NCBI RefSeq assembly: GCF_003053845.1
Contig: NZ_QAYG01000003.1
Coordinates: 1 to 64,000, forward strand
DNA length: 64,000 bases
DNA from: Breoghania corrubedonensis
GTDB lineage: Bacteria > Pseudomonadota > Alphaproteobacteria > Rhizobiales > Stappiaceae
Reading direction: 5' to 3'
This document shows, in pieces, positions 42,483 through 51,389 of this stretch. A program made the translations under genes and the position numbers. The first letter of the stretch is position 1. The number at the start of each line of letters is the position of its first letter. The notes beneath the pieces are model-generated. The model worked only from the letters and a program-made list of their open reading frames with translations. It was not told where the DNA came from and did no database searches.

Positions 42483-44183
42483 TCAGGCGGCGCCGAGCGG
42501 GAGCGGCCCGTCCGGCACGGCAAGCGCCTTGGCGCTCTCGAAGTTGTCGGCGAATATCAGCCGCGCGGCGAGCCCCATGTGGGTGAGAATGGTGAGGGGC
42601 TGGTCCTGAATGCCGGAAACGATGATGCGGGTGCCGCGCGCCGTGCAGCGGCTGACGAAGCTCTCCAGCGCACCGACGCCTGTCGCATCGATCAGCGGCA
42701 CCTCGCGCATGCGCAGGATGAACACCGGCGGTATCGGACCGGCCCGGTCCAGCACCTCGCCCAGCCGCGAGGCCGCGCCGAAGAACAGCGGCCCGCGCAA
42801 CTGGAACACCTCGACACCGTCAGGCAGCGCGAGGCGCTGGTCGTGCGGGGGCAGCGGCTCGGCGAAATCGTCGATCTCCTCCTCGATCGCGGAGACGCCG
42901 AGCGTGACGGCGACGGACTGCGACATGCGGTGCATGAAGGCCATCGCCGCCATCACCACGCCGATCTCGATGGCGAGCGTCAGGTCGACCAGCACCGTCA
43001 GCCCCAGCGTGACGAGGAGAATGAGACGTTCCTCGAGCGGCGCATGCAGCAGATGGCGCAGCTTGTCGATCTCGCTCATGTTCCACGCGACGATCACCAG
43101 CACGGCGGCGAGGCTCGCGAGGGGGATGAAATTCGCCAGCGGCGCCAGGAACATCATGAAGGCCAGCACGAACCCCGCGTGCAGCATGCCGGCGATGGGC
43201 GAGCGCGCGCCGGTGCGGATGTTGGTGGCGGTGCGCGCGATGGCGCCGGTCGCCGGCAGTCCGCCGAACAGGGCGGAGCCGATATTGGCGATGCCCTGCG
43301 CCACCAGTTCGCAGTTGGAGCGGTGCCGCCGGCCGGTCATGCCGTCGGCGACCACGGCCGACAGCAGACTTTCCACGCCCGCCAGGAACGCGATGGTGAG
43401 GGCGGAGGGCAACAATTCGACAAGCCGGGCCATGCCGATCGCCGGCATCTGGGGCATCGGCAGGGAATGGGGGATGCCGCCGAAGCGCGATCCGATCGTA
43501 TCGACCGGCAACGCGAAGGCCCAGGCGGCCAGCGAGGCGGCGACGACGGCGATCAGGAAGGCCGGCATTTTCGGCGCGGTACGGCGCAGCACCACGATCA
43601 GCGCCAGGGCGGCGAACGCGATGCCCGCGCTCGCAATGGAAAACGTGTCGCGCGCGGCCCAGAAGGCTTCCCACTTGGCGATGAACTCGGCCGGCACCTG
43701 CGCCATGTGGAGGCCGAACAGATCCTTGATCTGGCTTGAGAAGATGATGATCGCGATGCCGGTGGTAAAGCCGGTGACGACGGGTTCGGGGATATACTTG
43801 ACGAAAGTGCCGAGCCGCAGCAGGCCGGCGGCGGTGAGCAGCAGGCCGGCCATCAGCGTGGCCAGCACAAGCCCGTCATAGCCGTGCCGGGCAATGACGT
43901 TGAAGACCACCACGACGAAGGCGCCGGTCGGCCCGCCGATCTGGAAGCGGGAGCCGCCGAGCGCGGAGATGAGAAAACCCGCGATGACGGAGGTGATCAG
44001 CCCCTTGTCCGGCGTCGCGCCCGAAGCGATGGCAAGCGCCATGGCCAGCGGCAGCGCGACGATGGCGACGGTGAGCCCGGCGATGACATCGGCGCGCAAA
44101 TGGCCGAGCGAATAGCCTTCGCGCAGCACGGTGATGAGTTTGGGCACGAAGAGGTGCCACGCAGGCGTCTGGCGGTGCGGCAT
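42483..44183 (-). CDS. SulP-family anion transporter with STAS domain
   Basis: A 566-residue SLC26/SulP transporter. N-terminal membrane domain with about 12 helices (signature region ADVIAGLTVAIVALPLAMALAIASGATP and GPTGAFVVVV) and a C-terminal STAS domain (about 440-555) with VFILRMREVPLIDATGVGALESF. Carries sulfate, bicarbonate or a dicarboxylate; specificity is not readable. Single gene, not linked to carbonic anhydrase or sulfate assimilation here. Confidence 0.94.
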   Translation of the reverse strand: MPHRQTPAWHLFVPKLITVLREGYSLGHLRADVIAGLTVAIVALPLAMALAIASGATPDKGLITSVIAGFLISALGGSRFQIGGPTGAFVVVVFNVIARHGYDGLVLATLMAGLLLTAAGLLRLGTFVKYIPEPVVTGFTTGIAIIIFSSQIKDLFGLHMAQVPAEFIAKWEAFWAARDTFSIASAGIAFAALALIVVLRRTAPKMPAFLIAVVAASLAAWAFALPVDTIGSRFGGIPHSLPMPQMPAIGMARLVELLPSALTIAFLAGVESLLSAVVADGMTGRRHRSNCELVAQGIANIGSALFGGLPATGAIARTATNIRTGARSPIAGMLHAGFVLAFMMFLAPLANFIPLASLAAVLVIVAWNMSEIDKLRHLLHAPLEERLILLVTLGLTVLVDLTLAIEIGVVMAAMAFMHRMSQSVAVTLGVSAIEEEIDDFAEPLPPHDQRLALPDGVEVFQLRGPLFFGAASRLGEVLDRAGPIPPVFILRMREVPLIDATGVGALESFVSRCTARGTRIIVSGIQDQPLTILTHMGLAARLIFADNFESAKALAVPDGPLPLGAA

Positions 44184-44391
44184 AATGACAGGTCACAATG
44201 AAGGGAGGTCCCTCATGCACCCGCGCGCCCCTCCCGGTCAAGGACGACCTTGGCAGAACTGCGCGGGGTGGTATGAGGTAGTCACATGCCTCGAGGGATC
44301 ACACGTTCCACACCTGGTGGCGGGAAAGGGGAGATGCCCTGATCCGGAAGGCTTTCTGTCATTCAGACCGTCCCGCCTGAAGGCCGGCGTT

Positions 44392-45366
44392 TCAGAGATC
44401 CAGCACCACCCAGGCCGGATCGTGGTCGCTGCCGTCGCCACCGTGACGGGTGCGGCGGTCGATGAAGGCGGCGGCGAGATGCGGCGCCAGCGCCGGGCTC
44501 AGCCAGATCTGGTCGTACTGCTCGTAATGCGGAAACTCCGGCCCCGGCGGGTTGTAGCGATGAGTCCAGTTGACGCTCGCCGGCCCGGGGCCCTGGCCGG
44601 GCGTCTCCGGCTTGGCCGGCCGTGTCTCGCGTGCATCGGCGAGGCTGTTGACCAAGGTGCCGCCGGCAAACGCGATCATCGGCGCGAGGAAGGGCGAGCC
44701 CGGCGGATCGTTCATGTCGCCGAGCAGCACGAAGCGGCTGTCGGGTCCCTCGGTCGCCGCGATGATGGCACCGATCGTCTCCGCCTGCCGCCTGCGGCGC
44801 TCGTTCGCCTCCGCGGCGCCGGCCACCGGGTCCATGTGGAAGGGCACGTAGTGGCTTTTCATGTGGGTGTTGTAGACGACCAGGAGCGGTTGCCGGTCCG
44901 GGCCCAGGATCTCGATGCGTACGAGATCGCGGCCGAAGACGCGCCTTGCCGGGTCGTCGGGATGCACGGAGGTCTGGAAGGAGGTGATGGCCCCCACCGG
45001 CAGCCGCGAGAGCAGGCCGACATCGATGAGGCGCGGATCGTTGCCCTCGATCAGCGCGATCTCGTCGTAGCCGCCGCCCAGATAGTCGCGGTTGAACTGT
45101 TTGAGGATTTCGATGTGCTCCACTTCCTGGACGCCGAGCACGTCGACGTCCATCGCTTGCCGGATCCGCCGGGCGATGGTCACCGTCTCCTCCGGGTCCT
45201 TCTCCTTCACGAGCCGCCCCATGAAGGTGCGTACCTTTACGGAGCCCTCATCGAAGGTCAGCGTTATGCCGCCCTCGGAGGCTGAAGGAGGACTATCAAC
45301 CGCGCCTGCGAAGTTGAATCGCGAGAACAGGTTGTTTAGATTGAAGGTTCCAATCTTTATTTCCAT
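44392..45366 (-). CDS. Endonuclease/exonuclease/phosphatase family hydrolase
   Basis: A 324-residue protein of the EEP fold. Motifs in order: IGTFNLNNLFSRF at the N-terminus, DVLGVQEVEHIE with the catalytic Glu, NTHMKSHY, LGDMNDPPGSP and the C-terminal GSDHDPAWV His-Asp pair. No signal peptide. Substrate (nucleic acid, phosphoester) unknown. The ATG at 45366 is chosen over a TTG four codons upstream. AT-rich leader upstream, isolated gene. Confidence 0.9.
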   Translation of the reverse strand: MEIKIGTFNLNNLFSRFNFAGAVDSPPSASEGGITLTFDEGSVKVRTFMGRLVKEKDPEETVTIARRIRQAMDVDVLGVQEVEHIEILKQFNRDYLGGGYDEIALIEGNDPRLIDVGLLSRLPVGAITSFQTSVHPDDPARRVFGRDLVRIEILGPDRQPLLVVYNTHMKSHYVPFHMDPVAGAAEANERRRRQAETIGAIIAATEGPDSRFVLLGDMNDPPGSPFLAPMIAFAGGTLVNSLADARETRPAKPETPGQGPGPASVNWTHRYNPPGPEFPHYEQYDQIWLSPALAPHLAAAFIDRRTRHGGDGSDHDPAWVVLDL

Positions 45367-45536
45367 AGAGTTTCCCAAAGAAATTATTCAGACGGAAAAT
45401 AAAAGAGAATATACGCAGGAAAGATAAATCTGCAAAAGAAGAACGGTCAAGGAAACTGCCGTTTCATACTTGCGATTGGCAACGTGTCAGATGTCCGGAC
45501 GCCTGGGAGCGCTCCGGGTAGGAGATGCGTCGGGGA

Positions 45537-46664
45537 TCACTCCCCCATCCGCCGTGACACGAATTTGGCGATCATCGGCCCGGTGGCGACGATCAGCAGG
45601 AAGCGGGCGATCTGCATCGCCATGATGAACGGCACGTCGACTTCAACGTTCGGCGAGGCGGCGATGATCGCCACCGTGTCGGCGCCGCCCGGGCTCATGG
45701 CGAGATAGGCGGTGAGCGGATCGACGCCGGCGAACGCGACAAGCAGGCTGGCCAGCCCGCAGCACAGCGCAACCAGAATGACGATGGAGACGAGGATGCG
45801 CGGGGTGGCGCGCGCCGCATGCCGCAGCACCGGTTTGTCGAAACGCAGCCCGATGCCCCAGCCGATGGTGACGTAGGCGGCGGCCAGCAACAGCGGCGGC
45901 AGCTCGATCGTCAGGAGGCCGATATCCTGCAGCACCGCGCTGGCGATCATGGGCAGCACGAAGGCGAGCGCCGGCACGTTGAGCAGCTTGTGCAGCATGA
46001 GGCTGACCGCGACGACGGCGAGCGTGGCGGCGAGGTTCGCCCAGTCGGGCGCGGCGAACCAGGCGGTCGCCACGCTCGCAGTGCCGGTGTCCGCCCAGAT
46101 GCGGGCGACCGCAGCGGCAAGCCCGGCGACGATGATGACGCGGGTGTACTGCATGAAGGCGACGAGGCGCATGTCGGCGCCAAATTCCTCCGACATGAAG
46201 GTCATCACCTGGGCAGCGCCGGGCGAGGAGCCCCAGATGGCGGTAGAGCCGGGCAGGATCTTCAGCCGGGCGAGCGACCAGCCGAGCAGCGCGGCGGCGA
46301 TAATCACGGAAAGGACTCCGCCGACGAAGACCGGCCAGTCGCGCGCGATCTCCTGCAGCACCGACAGTTCCAGCGTGCGCGCGATCATGCAGCCGACCAG
46401 CGCCTGCGCCACCAGGTAGGGCAGCCGGGGCACGGCCATGTCGGCGTTCATCAAGGCCGCGACGATGCTGGCGATCATGGCGCCCAGCAGCAGCGCTGCC
46501 GGAAATCCCGTCAGTTCGAGGAGCGTCATCAGCACGAGAGACAGCGCCGCAAGCCCGACCCAGCGCAACGGCGTGCCGTTGGGAGCGCGCTGCGGTGGCG
46601 TCGCATCCGCTCCCACAGGGGCTTGCGCATCCGGAGCATCATTCTCCGGCGTCCTGGTCAGCAT
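45537..46664 (-). CDS. AbrB-family membrane protein (putative transporter)
   Basis: A 375-residue membrane protein with two homologous halves of about five helices each, typical of the AbrB/YmdF membrane family (not the AbrB transcription factor). Repeated patterns WGSSPGAAQVMTFMSEEFGADMRLVAFMQYTRV and AMSPGGADTVAIIAASPNVEVDVPFIMAMQIARF. Function poorly known; some members are linked to glutamate or ammonia. The ATG at 46664 with AGGACA upstream is chosen. Confidence 0.8.
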   Translation of the reverse strand: MLTRTPENDAPDAQAPVGADATPPQRAPNGTPLRWVGLAALSLVLMTLLELTGFPAALLLGAMIASIVAALMNADMAVPRLPYLVAQALVGCMIARTLELSVLQEIARDWPVFVGGVLSVIIAAALLGWSLARLKILPGSTAIWGSSPGAAQVMTFMSEEFGADMRLVAFMQYTRVIIVAGLAAAVARIWADTGTASVATAWFAAPDWANLAATLAVVAVSLMLHKLLNVPALAFVLPMIASAVLQDIGLLTIELPPLLLAAAYVTIGWGIGLRFDKPVLRHAARATPRILVSIVILVALCCGLASLLVAFAGVDPLTAYLAMSPGGADTVAIIAASPNVEVDVPFIMAMQIARFLLIVATGPMIAKFVSRRMGE

Positions 46665-46715
46665 GGGGCTTGTCCTGTCCTGCAACGCGCTAAATCATCC
46701 TTCCGGCGGCCGGCG

Positions 46716-47270
46716 TCACGCGCCAAGAAGCGCCAGCAGGGCGTCCGTGGTGCCCGTCTCGCCCAGGCGCGGGAAGATGTTCTTCAGCGAATTCTCGTGC
46801 GCGTCTGCCTTCATGTCGCTCATCGCATCGGTGACGAGCAACACGTTGAAGCCGGCCTCATAGGCTTGTCGCGCGGTCGATTCCACACCGATGGAGGTCG
46901 AGATGCCGGCCAGCACGATGTGGGTGACGCCCCGCTGCTTCAGCCAGGCATCGATGCCGGTCGTCGCGAATGCGCCCCAGCTCTTCTTGGTGAAGAGCGG
47001 CTCTTCGGGCCGGCGGGCGAGTTCGGCGACGAGGTCGGCCCAGTCCGCCGGCCTTTCGCCGCCGGGCATGGCCTGCTCGGTGCGGCCCGGCGCGCCGCCG
47101 GCGACATTGACGAAGACCACCGGTCGGCCGGCCTCGCGGAAGGCGTCGGCAAGCCGCACCGATTTCGCGACGATGTCGGCTGCCGGATGAACGGTCGGCA
47201 GGGCGACGATGCCCTTCTGCAGGTCGATGAGAACGAGGGCAGTCTTGTCGTCGAGGGTGGTGAAGGGCAT
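46716..47270 (-). CDS. Isochorismatase-family hydrolase lacking the usual catalytic cysteine
   Basis: A 184-residue isochorismatase-fold protein with the DxQ motif in ALVLIDLQKGIV (catalytic Asp) and Lys in PLFTKKSWGAF. Where the nucleophilic Cys normally stands, the sequence is AGISTSIGVESTARQAYEAGF, with Gly instead of Cys. A related subgroup with the SIGVESTAR pattern exists, so this may be an enzyme with altered mechanism or a binding protein. Same strand as the AbrB-type gene downstream, 51 bp apart. Confidence 0.88.
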   Translation of the reverse strand: MPFTTLDDKTALVLIDLQKGIVALPTVHPAADIVAKSVRLADAFREAGRPVVFVNVAGGAPGRTEQAMPGGERPADWADLVAELARRPEEPLFTKKSWGAFATTGIDAWLKQRGVTHIVLAGISTSIGVESTARQAYEAGFNVLLVTDAMSDMKADAHENSLKNIFPRLGETGTTDALLALLGA

Positions 47271-47419
47271 GGAGGGAACCTCTCGTTGCGTCGTTGTCGG
47301 ACATGGCGCGGCGGGCTTGCGCACCGCCGGCCCCTGCATCGCTTCCCCCCGCAGCGGCGCGGCTCGGCGGCGTTCGCCGGCCACGGGGCCCGCCGAACGC
47401 CGCAAACCGCAACCGGGCG

Positions 47420-48346
47420 CTACTCGCCCGGTTCCTTGACGTGGCGGCCGAAGTCGGGCGCAGGCGTTTCCTGGCCGGCCTCGATGATGTTGCGCCGGAT
47501 ATAGCGCGTGCGCTCGAACGCCTTGTAGAGCGCCTCGCCGTCGCCCCAGCGCACGGCGCGCTGGAGGGCGGCGAGTTCCTCGGAGAAGCGGCCGAGCATT
47601 TCCAGCACCGCGTCCTTGTTGTTGAGGAACACGTCGCGCCACATGGTTGGGTCGGAAGCGGCCAGACGCGTGGAATCGCGGAAACCGCCGGCGGAGAACT
47701 TGATCACCTCCGACTGCGTCACCGTTTCCAGATCGTGGGCGGTCCCCACCAGATTGTAGGCGATGAGGTGCGGCAGGTGCGAGGTGATGGCGAGCACCCG
47801 GTCATGGCGCACCGGGTCCATCTCTTCCACGTTGGAGCCGAGCGCGGTCCAGAACGCGGCAAGGCGGGCGATGGCGTCGGCGTCGCTGCCCTCGACCGGC
47901 GTGATGAGGCACCAGCGGTTTTCGAACAGCTCCGCAAAGCCCGCGTCGGGGCCCGAATGCTCGGTACCGGCGATCGGGTGGGCGGGCACGAAATGCACGC
48001 CTTGCGGGATGTGCGGGGACATCGACCTGACGACCGCCTCCTTGACCGAACCGACGTCGGAGACGATGGCACCGGGAGCGAGGCAGGGCGCGATCCATTT
48101 GGCGACCGGTCCGCACGCGCCGACCGGCACGCACAGGATGACCAGATCCGCCCCTTCCGCCGCCTCTGCCGCATCGAGATAATATCGGTCGCCGAGCCCC
48201 AGCTCGCGGGCGCGGTCAAGCGTCGCTTCGGAGCGCGTGGAGATGACGATCTCCTCCGCCAGCTCCTTGCGGCGCGCCGCCAGGGCAATCGAGGAACCGA
48301 TCAGGCCGATGCCGATCAGGGTAAGGCGTTTGAAGGGCGGTTTCAT
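47420..48346 (-). CDS. tyrC: Prephenate/arogenate dehydrogenase
   Basis: A 308-residue NAD(P)-dependent enzyme of tyrosine synthesis: Rossmann motif LIGIGLIGSSIALAARR, then ILCVPVGA, GSVKEAVV, HPIAGTEHSGPDAGF with the catalytic His, and HLPHLIAYNLV. The ATG at 48346 is chosen over an upstream frame extension that crosses the dispersed repeat. It follows hisC and chorismate mutase on the same strand, a grouping for phenylalanine/tyrosine synthesis in alphaproteobacteria. Whether it uses prephenate or arogenate cannot be told from sequence. Confidence 0.92.
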   Translation of the reverse strand: MKPPFKRLTLIGIGLIGSSIALAARRKELAEEIVISTRSEATLDRARELGLGDRYYLDAAEAAEGADLVILCVPVGACGPVAKWIAPCLAPGAIVSDVGSVKEAVVRSMSPHIPQGVHFVPAHPIAGTEHSGPDAGFAELFENRWCLITPVEGSDADAIARLAAFWTALGSNVEEMDPVRHDRVLAITSHLPHLIAYNLVGTAHDLETVTQSEVIKFSAGGFRDSTRLAASDPTMWRDVFLNNKDAVLEMLGRFSEELAALQRAVRWGDGEALYKAFERTRYIRRNIIEAGQETPAPDFGRHVKEPGE

Positions 48347-48944
48347 TGGTCCATTCGTTCGTGTTGGTGAAAATGCCTGCCCGATTGCAGGCGCGAGGAG
48401 GCTCTTACCCGGCATGGCGCGTCGTGGCTAGGGCAAGTTGCGCGGGAAGGGGCAGGAAGGGGCCGGAAGGGGAAGGCCGGGAAGGAAAATGGAGCGCCTG
48501 CGGCGCACCTGTTGTGCTGGATTCCGGGTCTGGCCATGCGGCTTTCGCCGCGGACCGCCCGGAATGAGGGAGTATGTGGAGAGCTTCAAGCCAACCCCAT
48601 GCTCCTCATTCCGGACAAGTGAGGCGAAAGCCGAGCGCTGATCCGGAACCCAGCGCAACAAGCGCGCCGCAGGCGCTCGTCAGCCCTTCGCCGCTTTCTT
48701 CACACCCTCAGCCCGCGAAGAAGTCCTTCAGCGCGGCGATCACCCTCATTCCGGGCGGTGTCGCAGGCTCACGCAAAATGACGGTATTGGTTCCGAGAAT
48801 CTGGCTCCACGCACCCTTCTCCCCCCTTGAGGGGGAGATGTCGGCCGCAGGTCGACAGAGGGGGGTAAGGCGGCAGGTTCGGAACAAGCGGCTCTCCCCC
48901 ACAAGGGGGGGAGGGGAGCAAGCGGCTGGTCGCGCGGACCGGCC
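48347..48944. repeat. Dispersed repeat cluster between tyrC and hisC, including a duplicated hisC 3' tail
   Basis: A 598 bp gap without a gene. It holds (1) a large imperfect palindrome with outer arms GAGCGCCTGCGGCGC (48492-48506) and GCGCCGCAGGCGCTC (48664-48678), sharing blocks with the repeat at 53233-53470; (2) a second block (about 48810-48912) with CTCCCCCCTTGAGGGGGAG-type palindromes; (3) a 39 bp copy (48706-48744) of the last codons of hisC, identical to 48943-48981. No open frame in it looks coding. Confidence 0.75.
48706..48744 (-). repeat. 39 bp direct repeat, copy of the hisC 3' end
   Basis: Identical to 48943-48981, which encodes the last dozen residues and stop of hisC plus two bases. 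The intervening ~200 bp is palindromic repeat material. This looks like a duplication generated when the element inserted, or a replaced hisC terminus; the frame of hisC is intact. Confidence 0.85.
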
Positions 48945-50096
48945 TCAGCCCGCGAAGAAGTCCTTCAGCGCGGCGATCACCGCGTGGTTGGCCTCTTTGG
49001 TGCCGATGGTCATGCGCAGTGCGTTCGGCAGGCCGTAATTGTCGACCCGGCGCAGCACGCAGCCGCGTTCCAGCAGGAAGGCGTCCGCATCGGCCGCCCG
49101 CTTGCCCGGCACGTCGGGGAAGTGGATCAGGATGAAGTTGCACACGCTCGGCGTCACCGTCAGCCCGAGTGCCTCCATCTCCTTCGTCACCCACGGCAGC
49201 CAGCGCTCGTTGTGGGCGATGGCGCTGTCGAGGAAGTCACGGTCCTCCGCGGCCGCCACGCCGGCGGCGATGGCCGCGGCGGAGACGTTGAACGGCCCGC
49301 GGATGCGGTTCATGACGTCGATGATGCCTTCCGGTCCGTAGCACCAGCCGATGCGCAGCGCGGCCAGGCCGTAGACCTTGGAGAAGGTGCGCGCCATCAC
49401 CACGTTCTCGCTCTCCGTCACCAGCTCGATGCCGGCGGCGTAGTCGTTGCGGCGGCAATATTCGGCATAGGCCGCATCGAGCACCAGCACCACGTTGCCC
49501 GGAAGACCGGCATGCAGGCGGCGGATCTCGTCGAACGGCAGATAGGTCCCGGTCGGGTTGCTCGGATTGGCGAGGAAGACGAGCTTCGTGCGCTCGTTCA
49601 CCGCGGCGAGGATGGCGTCGACATCCACGGTGAGGTTCTTTTCCGGCACGACGACAGGCGTCGCCCCGCAGGCCTTGATGGCGATCGGATAGACCAGAAA
49701 GCCGTGCTCGGGATAGATCGCCTCGTCGCCGTCGGCGAGATAGGCGCGCGCCAGCATGTTCAGGATCTCGTCGGAGCCGGCGCCGCAGACGATGCGGTCG
49801 GGATCGATGCCGTGCATGCGGCCGAGCGTCTCGCGTAGCGCCGAGGCCGTCCCGTCGGGATAGAGCTCCAGGTGGCCTGCCTCGCGGGTATAGGCCGCGA
49901 TCGCGTTCGGGCTCGCGCCGAGCGGGGTCTCGTTGGAGGAGAGCTTGAAGGTCTGGCCCGTGCCGGTGCCCTTGTGCTTGCCGGGCACGTAGGCGGCGAT
50001 GTCGAGGACGCCCGGACGCGGCGTCGGGCGAAGGGGGGCGGCTTCGGCCTGATCGGCCGGATCCGCCTGAGCGGAAAGGGTATCGGAACTCGTCAT
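48945..50096 (-). CDS. hisC: Histidinol-phosphate/aromatic aminotransferase
   Basis: A 383-residue PLP enzyme of fold type I, transaminating histidinol phosphate and, in this genomic context, probably aromatic keto acids. Landmarks: [54 protein letters not shown], and the PLP Lys in [17 protein letters not shown]. It lies between chorismate mutase and tyrC, rather than in a histidine operon, so a dual role in tyrosine/phenylalanine synthesis is likely; in some alphaproteobacteria such HisC proteins have that activity. Its last 13 codons are duplicated at 48706. Confidence 0.93.
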   Translation of the reverse strand: MTSSDTLSAQADPADQAEAAPLRPTPRPGVLDIAAYVPGKHKGTGTGQTFKLSSNETPLGASPNAIAAYTREAGHLELYPDGTASALRETLGRMHGIDPDRIVCGAGSDEILNMLARAYLADGDEAIYPEHGFLVYPIAIKACGATPVVVPEKNLTVDVDAILAAVNERTKLVFLANPSNPTGTYLPFDEIRRLHAGLPGNVVLVLDAAYAEYCRRNDYAAGIELVTESENVVMARTFSKVYGLAALRIGWCYGPEGIIDVMNRIRGPFNVSAAAIAAGVAAAEDRDFLDSAIAHNERWLPWVTKEMEALGLTVTPSVCNFILIHFPDVPGKRAADADAFLLERGCVLRRVDNYGLPNALRMTIGTKEANHAVIAALKDFFAG

Positions 50097-50182
50097 TTTA
50101 ACGTCTTGCTCCCGATGGCACCGCCTGTCGCGGGCCGGACCGGTCAGTCCGGGTGTGAAACGCCGGATCCGCCGGATCTGTG

Positions 50183-51091
50183 TCAGAAATCGTCGTCATC
50201 GCTGTCGTCGAGATCAATCGCGGCCGCATAGCCGCCGACCTCGCGCAACGGGCCGGGCTCGGCGCCCGCGTCTTGGAGAATGGCGGCGATGGCATCGATG
50301 GTCACGTCGCCGGGCACCGCGATGAGCGCATCGGTGCCCTCGCTGGTATGTCGCGCCAGGATCTCGATGCCGGCCTGGGCAAGCGCGTTGTCGGGCCGCT
50401 TGCCAGCCATCCATGTCACGCAATAGACGCTGATGTCGGGATCGCCGGGCTCGCTCACCGGCGGGGAGAGCACGAGCGCGGGCATGTCGGCCGGCCGGCC
50501 TGTCTCCAGCAGGAAGGGCAGGCGGGCGAGAATGTGCGGGCCGCTTCCCCCGAGCGCGCGCCACCACGGCGTTTCGGCGGCGCGGGTGAGCGCGATCACG
50601 CCGAGATCGGTGGTGGAGGCGGCAACGGCGGCGACCACCGCGTCCGGGTCTTCCTCGGTGACGAGATCGAGCGCGAAGCCGAAATAGAAGCGCGCCGCGT
50701 CGCGCATGTCGATCGCGTCCGCGCTGCCATCCAGATGCACCACATAGTCGGCCTGGAGCCGCGTGAAGGTGGAGATGATCTCACGCCAGATGTGCTCAAC
50801 GGTGACCATCGGCAGCGAGCCCTCGTGCCGTTCCACCAGCCGGCGCATCATGTCGGCCTCGCGCAAGGGGCGGAAGGCGGCGCCGGTGGGGGCATCGGAG
50901 GGAGAATCGGGGCCGGCGCTCTGCGTGCCCCCGGAATTCTGCGTGCCCTTGGCCTCGACCAGCGCGTCGATGATGTTCGAGCGCTCGATCAGCAGGCCGT
51001 GCATCTGCTCGTCGATCTGGTCGATGCGGGAGCGAAGTTCGGCGAGCCTGTCTGTATCGGAGGTCGGCGCGGCGGGCGACGAAGGGGGCAT
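50183..51091 (-). CDS. Chorismate mutase (AroQ type) with C-terminal prephenate-dehydratase-like region
   Basis: A 302-residue protein. Residues about 10-50 ([35 protein letters not shown]) give the AroQ chorismate mutase helix with the R..D.id..l..L..eR pattern; after a Ser/Gly/Pro-rich insert (about 50-72) helix [18 protein letters not shown] continues the fold. The remaining 200 residues resemble the alphaproteobacterial C-terminal domain of unknown activity and end in an acidic [10 protein letters not shown] tail. First gene of the hisC-tyrC run. Converts chorismate to prephenate. Confidence 0.85.
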   Translation of the reverse strand: MPPSSPAAPTSDTDRLAELRSRIDQIDEQMHGLLIERSNIIDALVEAKGTQNSGGTQSAGPDSPSDAPTGAAFRPLREADMMRRLVERHEGSLPMVTVEHIWREIISTFTRLQADYVVHLDGSADAIDMRDAARFYFGFALDLVTEEDPDAVVAAVAASTTDLGVIALTRAAETPWWRALGGSGPHILARLPFLLETGRPADMPALVLSPPVSEPGDPDISVYCVTWMAGKRPDNALAQAGIEILARHTSEGTDALIAVPGDVTIDAIAAILQDAGAEPGPLREVGGYAAAIDLDDSDDDDF

Positions 51092-51282
51092 GGAGCGTTC
51101 CGGTCGAATTGTCGAGAGTTGCGTTTTCGTGCCGGCGTGCGCGTGTGCGCGATCAGCGACCCGTCGGGGAGCTCGGCGCCGGAGGATCCTTCATAGGCAA
51201 GCGCGCCTGCGAAATCAAAAGGAAAACGGCGGGGCCTTGCCGAAGGGACGCGGCGGGGGAGACGGCGGGCGAGGCGATTGTA

Positions 51283-51312
51283 TTGACAGTTCGCCACGCG
51301 CCATCCTACGTA
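51283..51312 (+). promoter_or_regulatory. Putative sigma-70 promoter of metXW
   Basis: Consensus -35 TTGACA at 51283-51288, 18 bp spacer, then TACGTA at 51307-51312 as a modest -10. It would give a leader of about 70 nt before the metX ATG at 51390. Confidence 0.5.
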
Positions 51313-51330
51313 AGCGACCGCCCTTTCTGT

Positions 51331-51380
51331 CAGAGGGGCTTTCAAGGCGAGCGCCTCTGATCCACTCGCAACGCGGGATC
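51331..51380 (+). promoter_or_regulatory. Possible structured 5' leader of metX
   Basis: Stem CAGAGG (51331-51336)/CCTCTG (51354-51359); its loop contains GCGAG (51347-51351), complementary to CTCGC (51365-51369) downstream, so a pseudoknot is possible; GATCC/GGATC (51359-51363, 51376-51380) can also pair. No known SAM riboswitch class consensus was recognised, so this is only a candidate. Confidence 0.3.
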
Positions 51381-51389
51381 CGGACAAGA

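Noticed and set aside
51319-51389. SAM-II riboswitch before metX
   Set aside because: The conserved core bases of SAM-II were not found; only a generic hairpin with possible pseudoknot pairing is left, listed as a low-confidence candidate.
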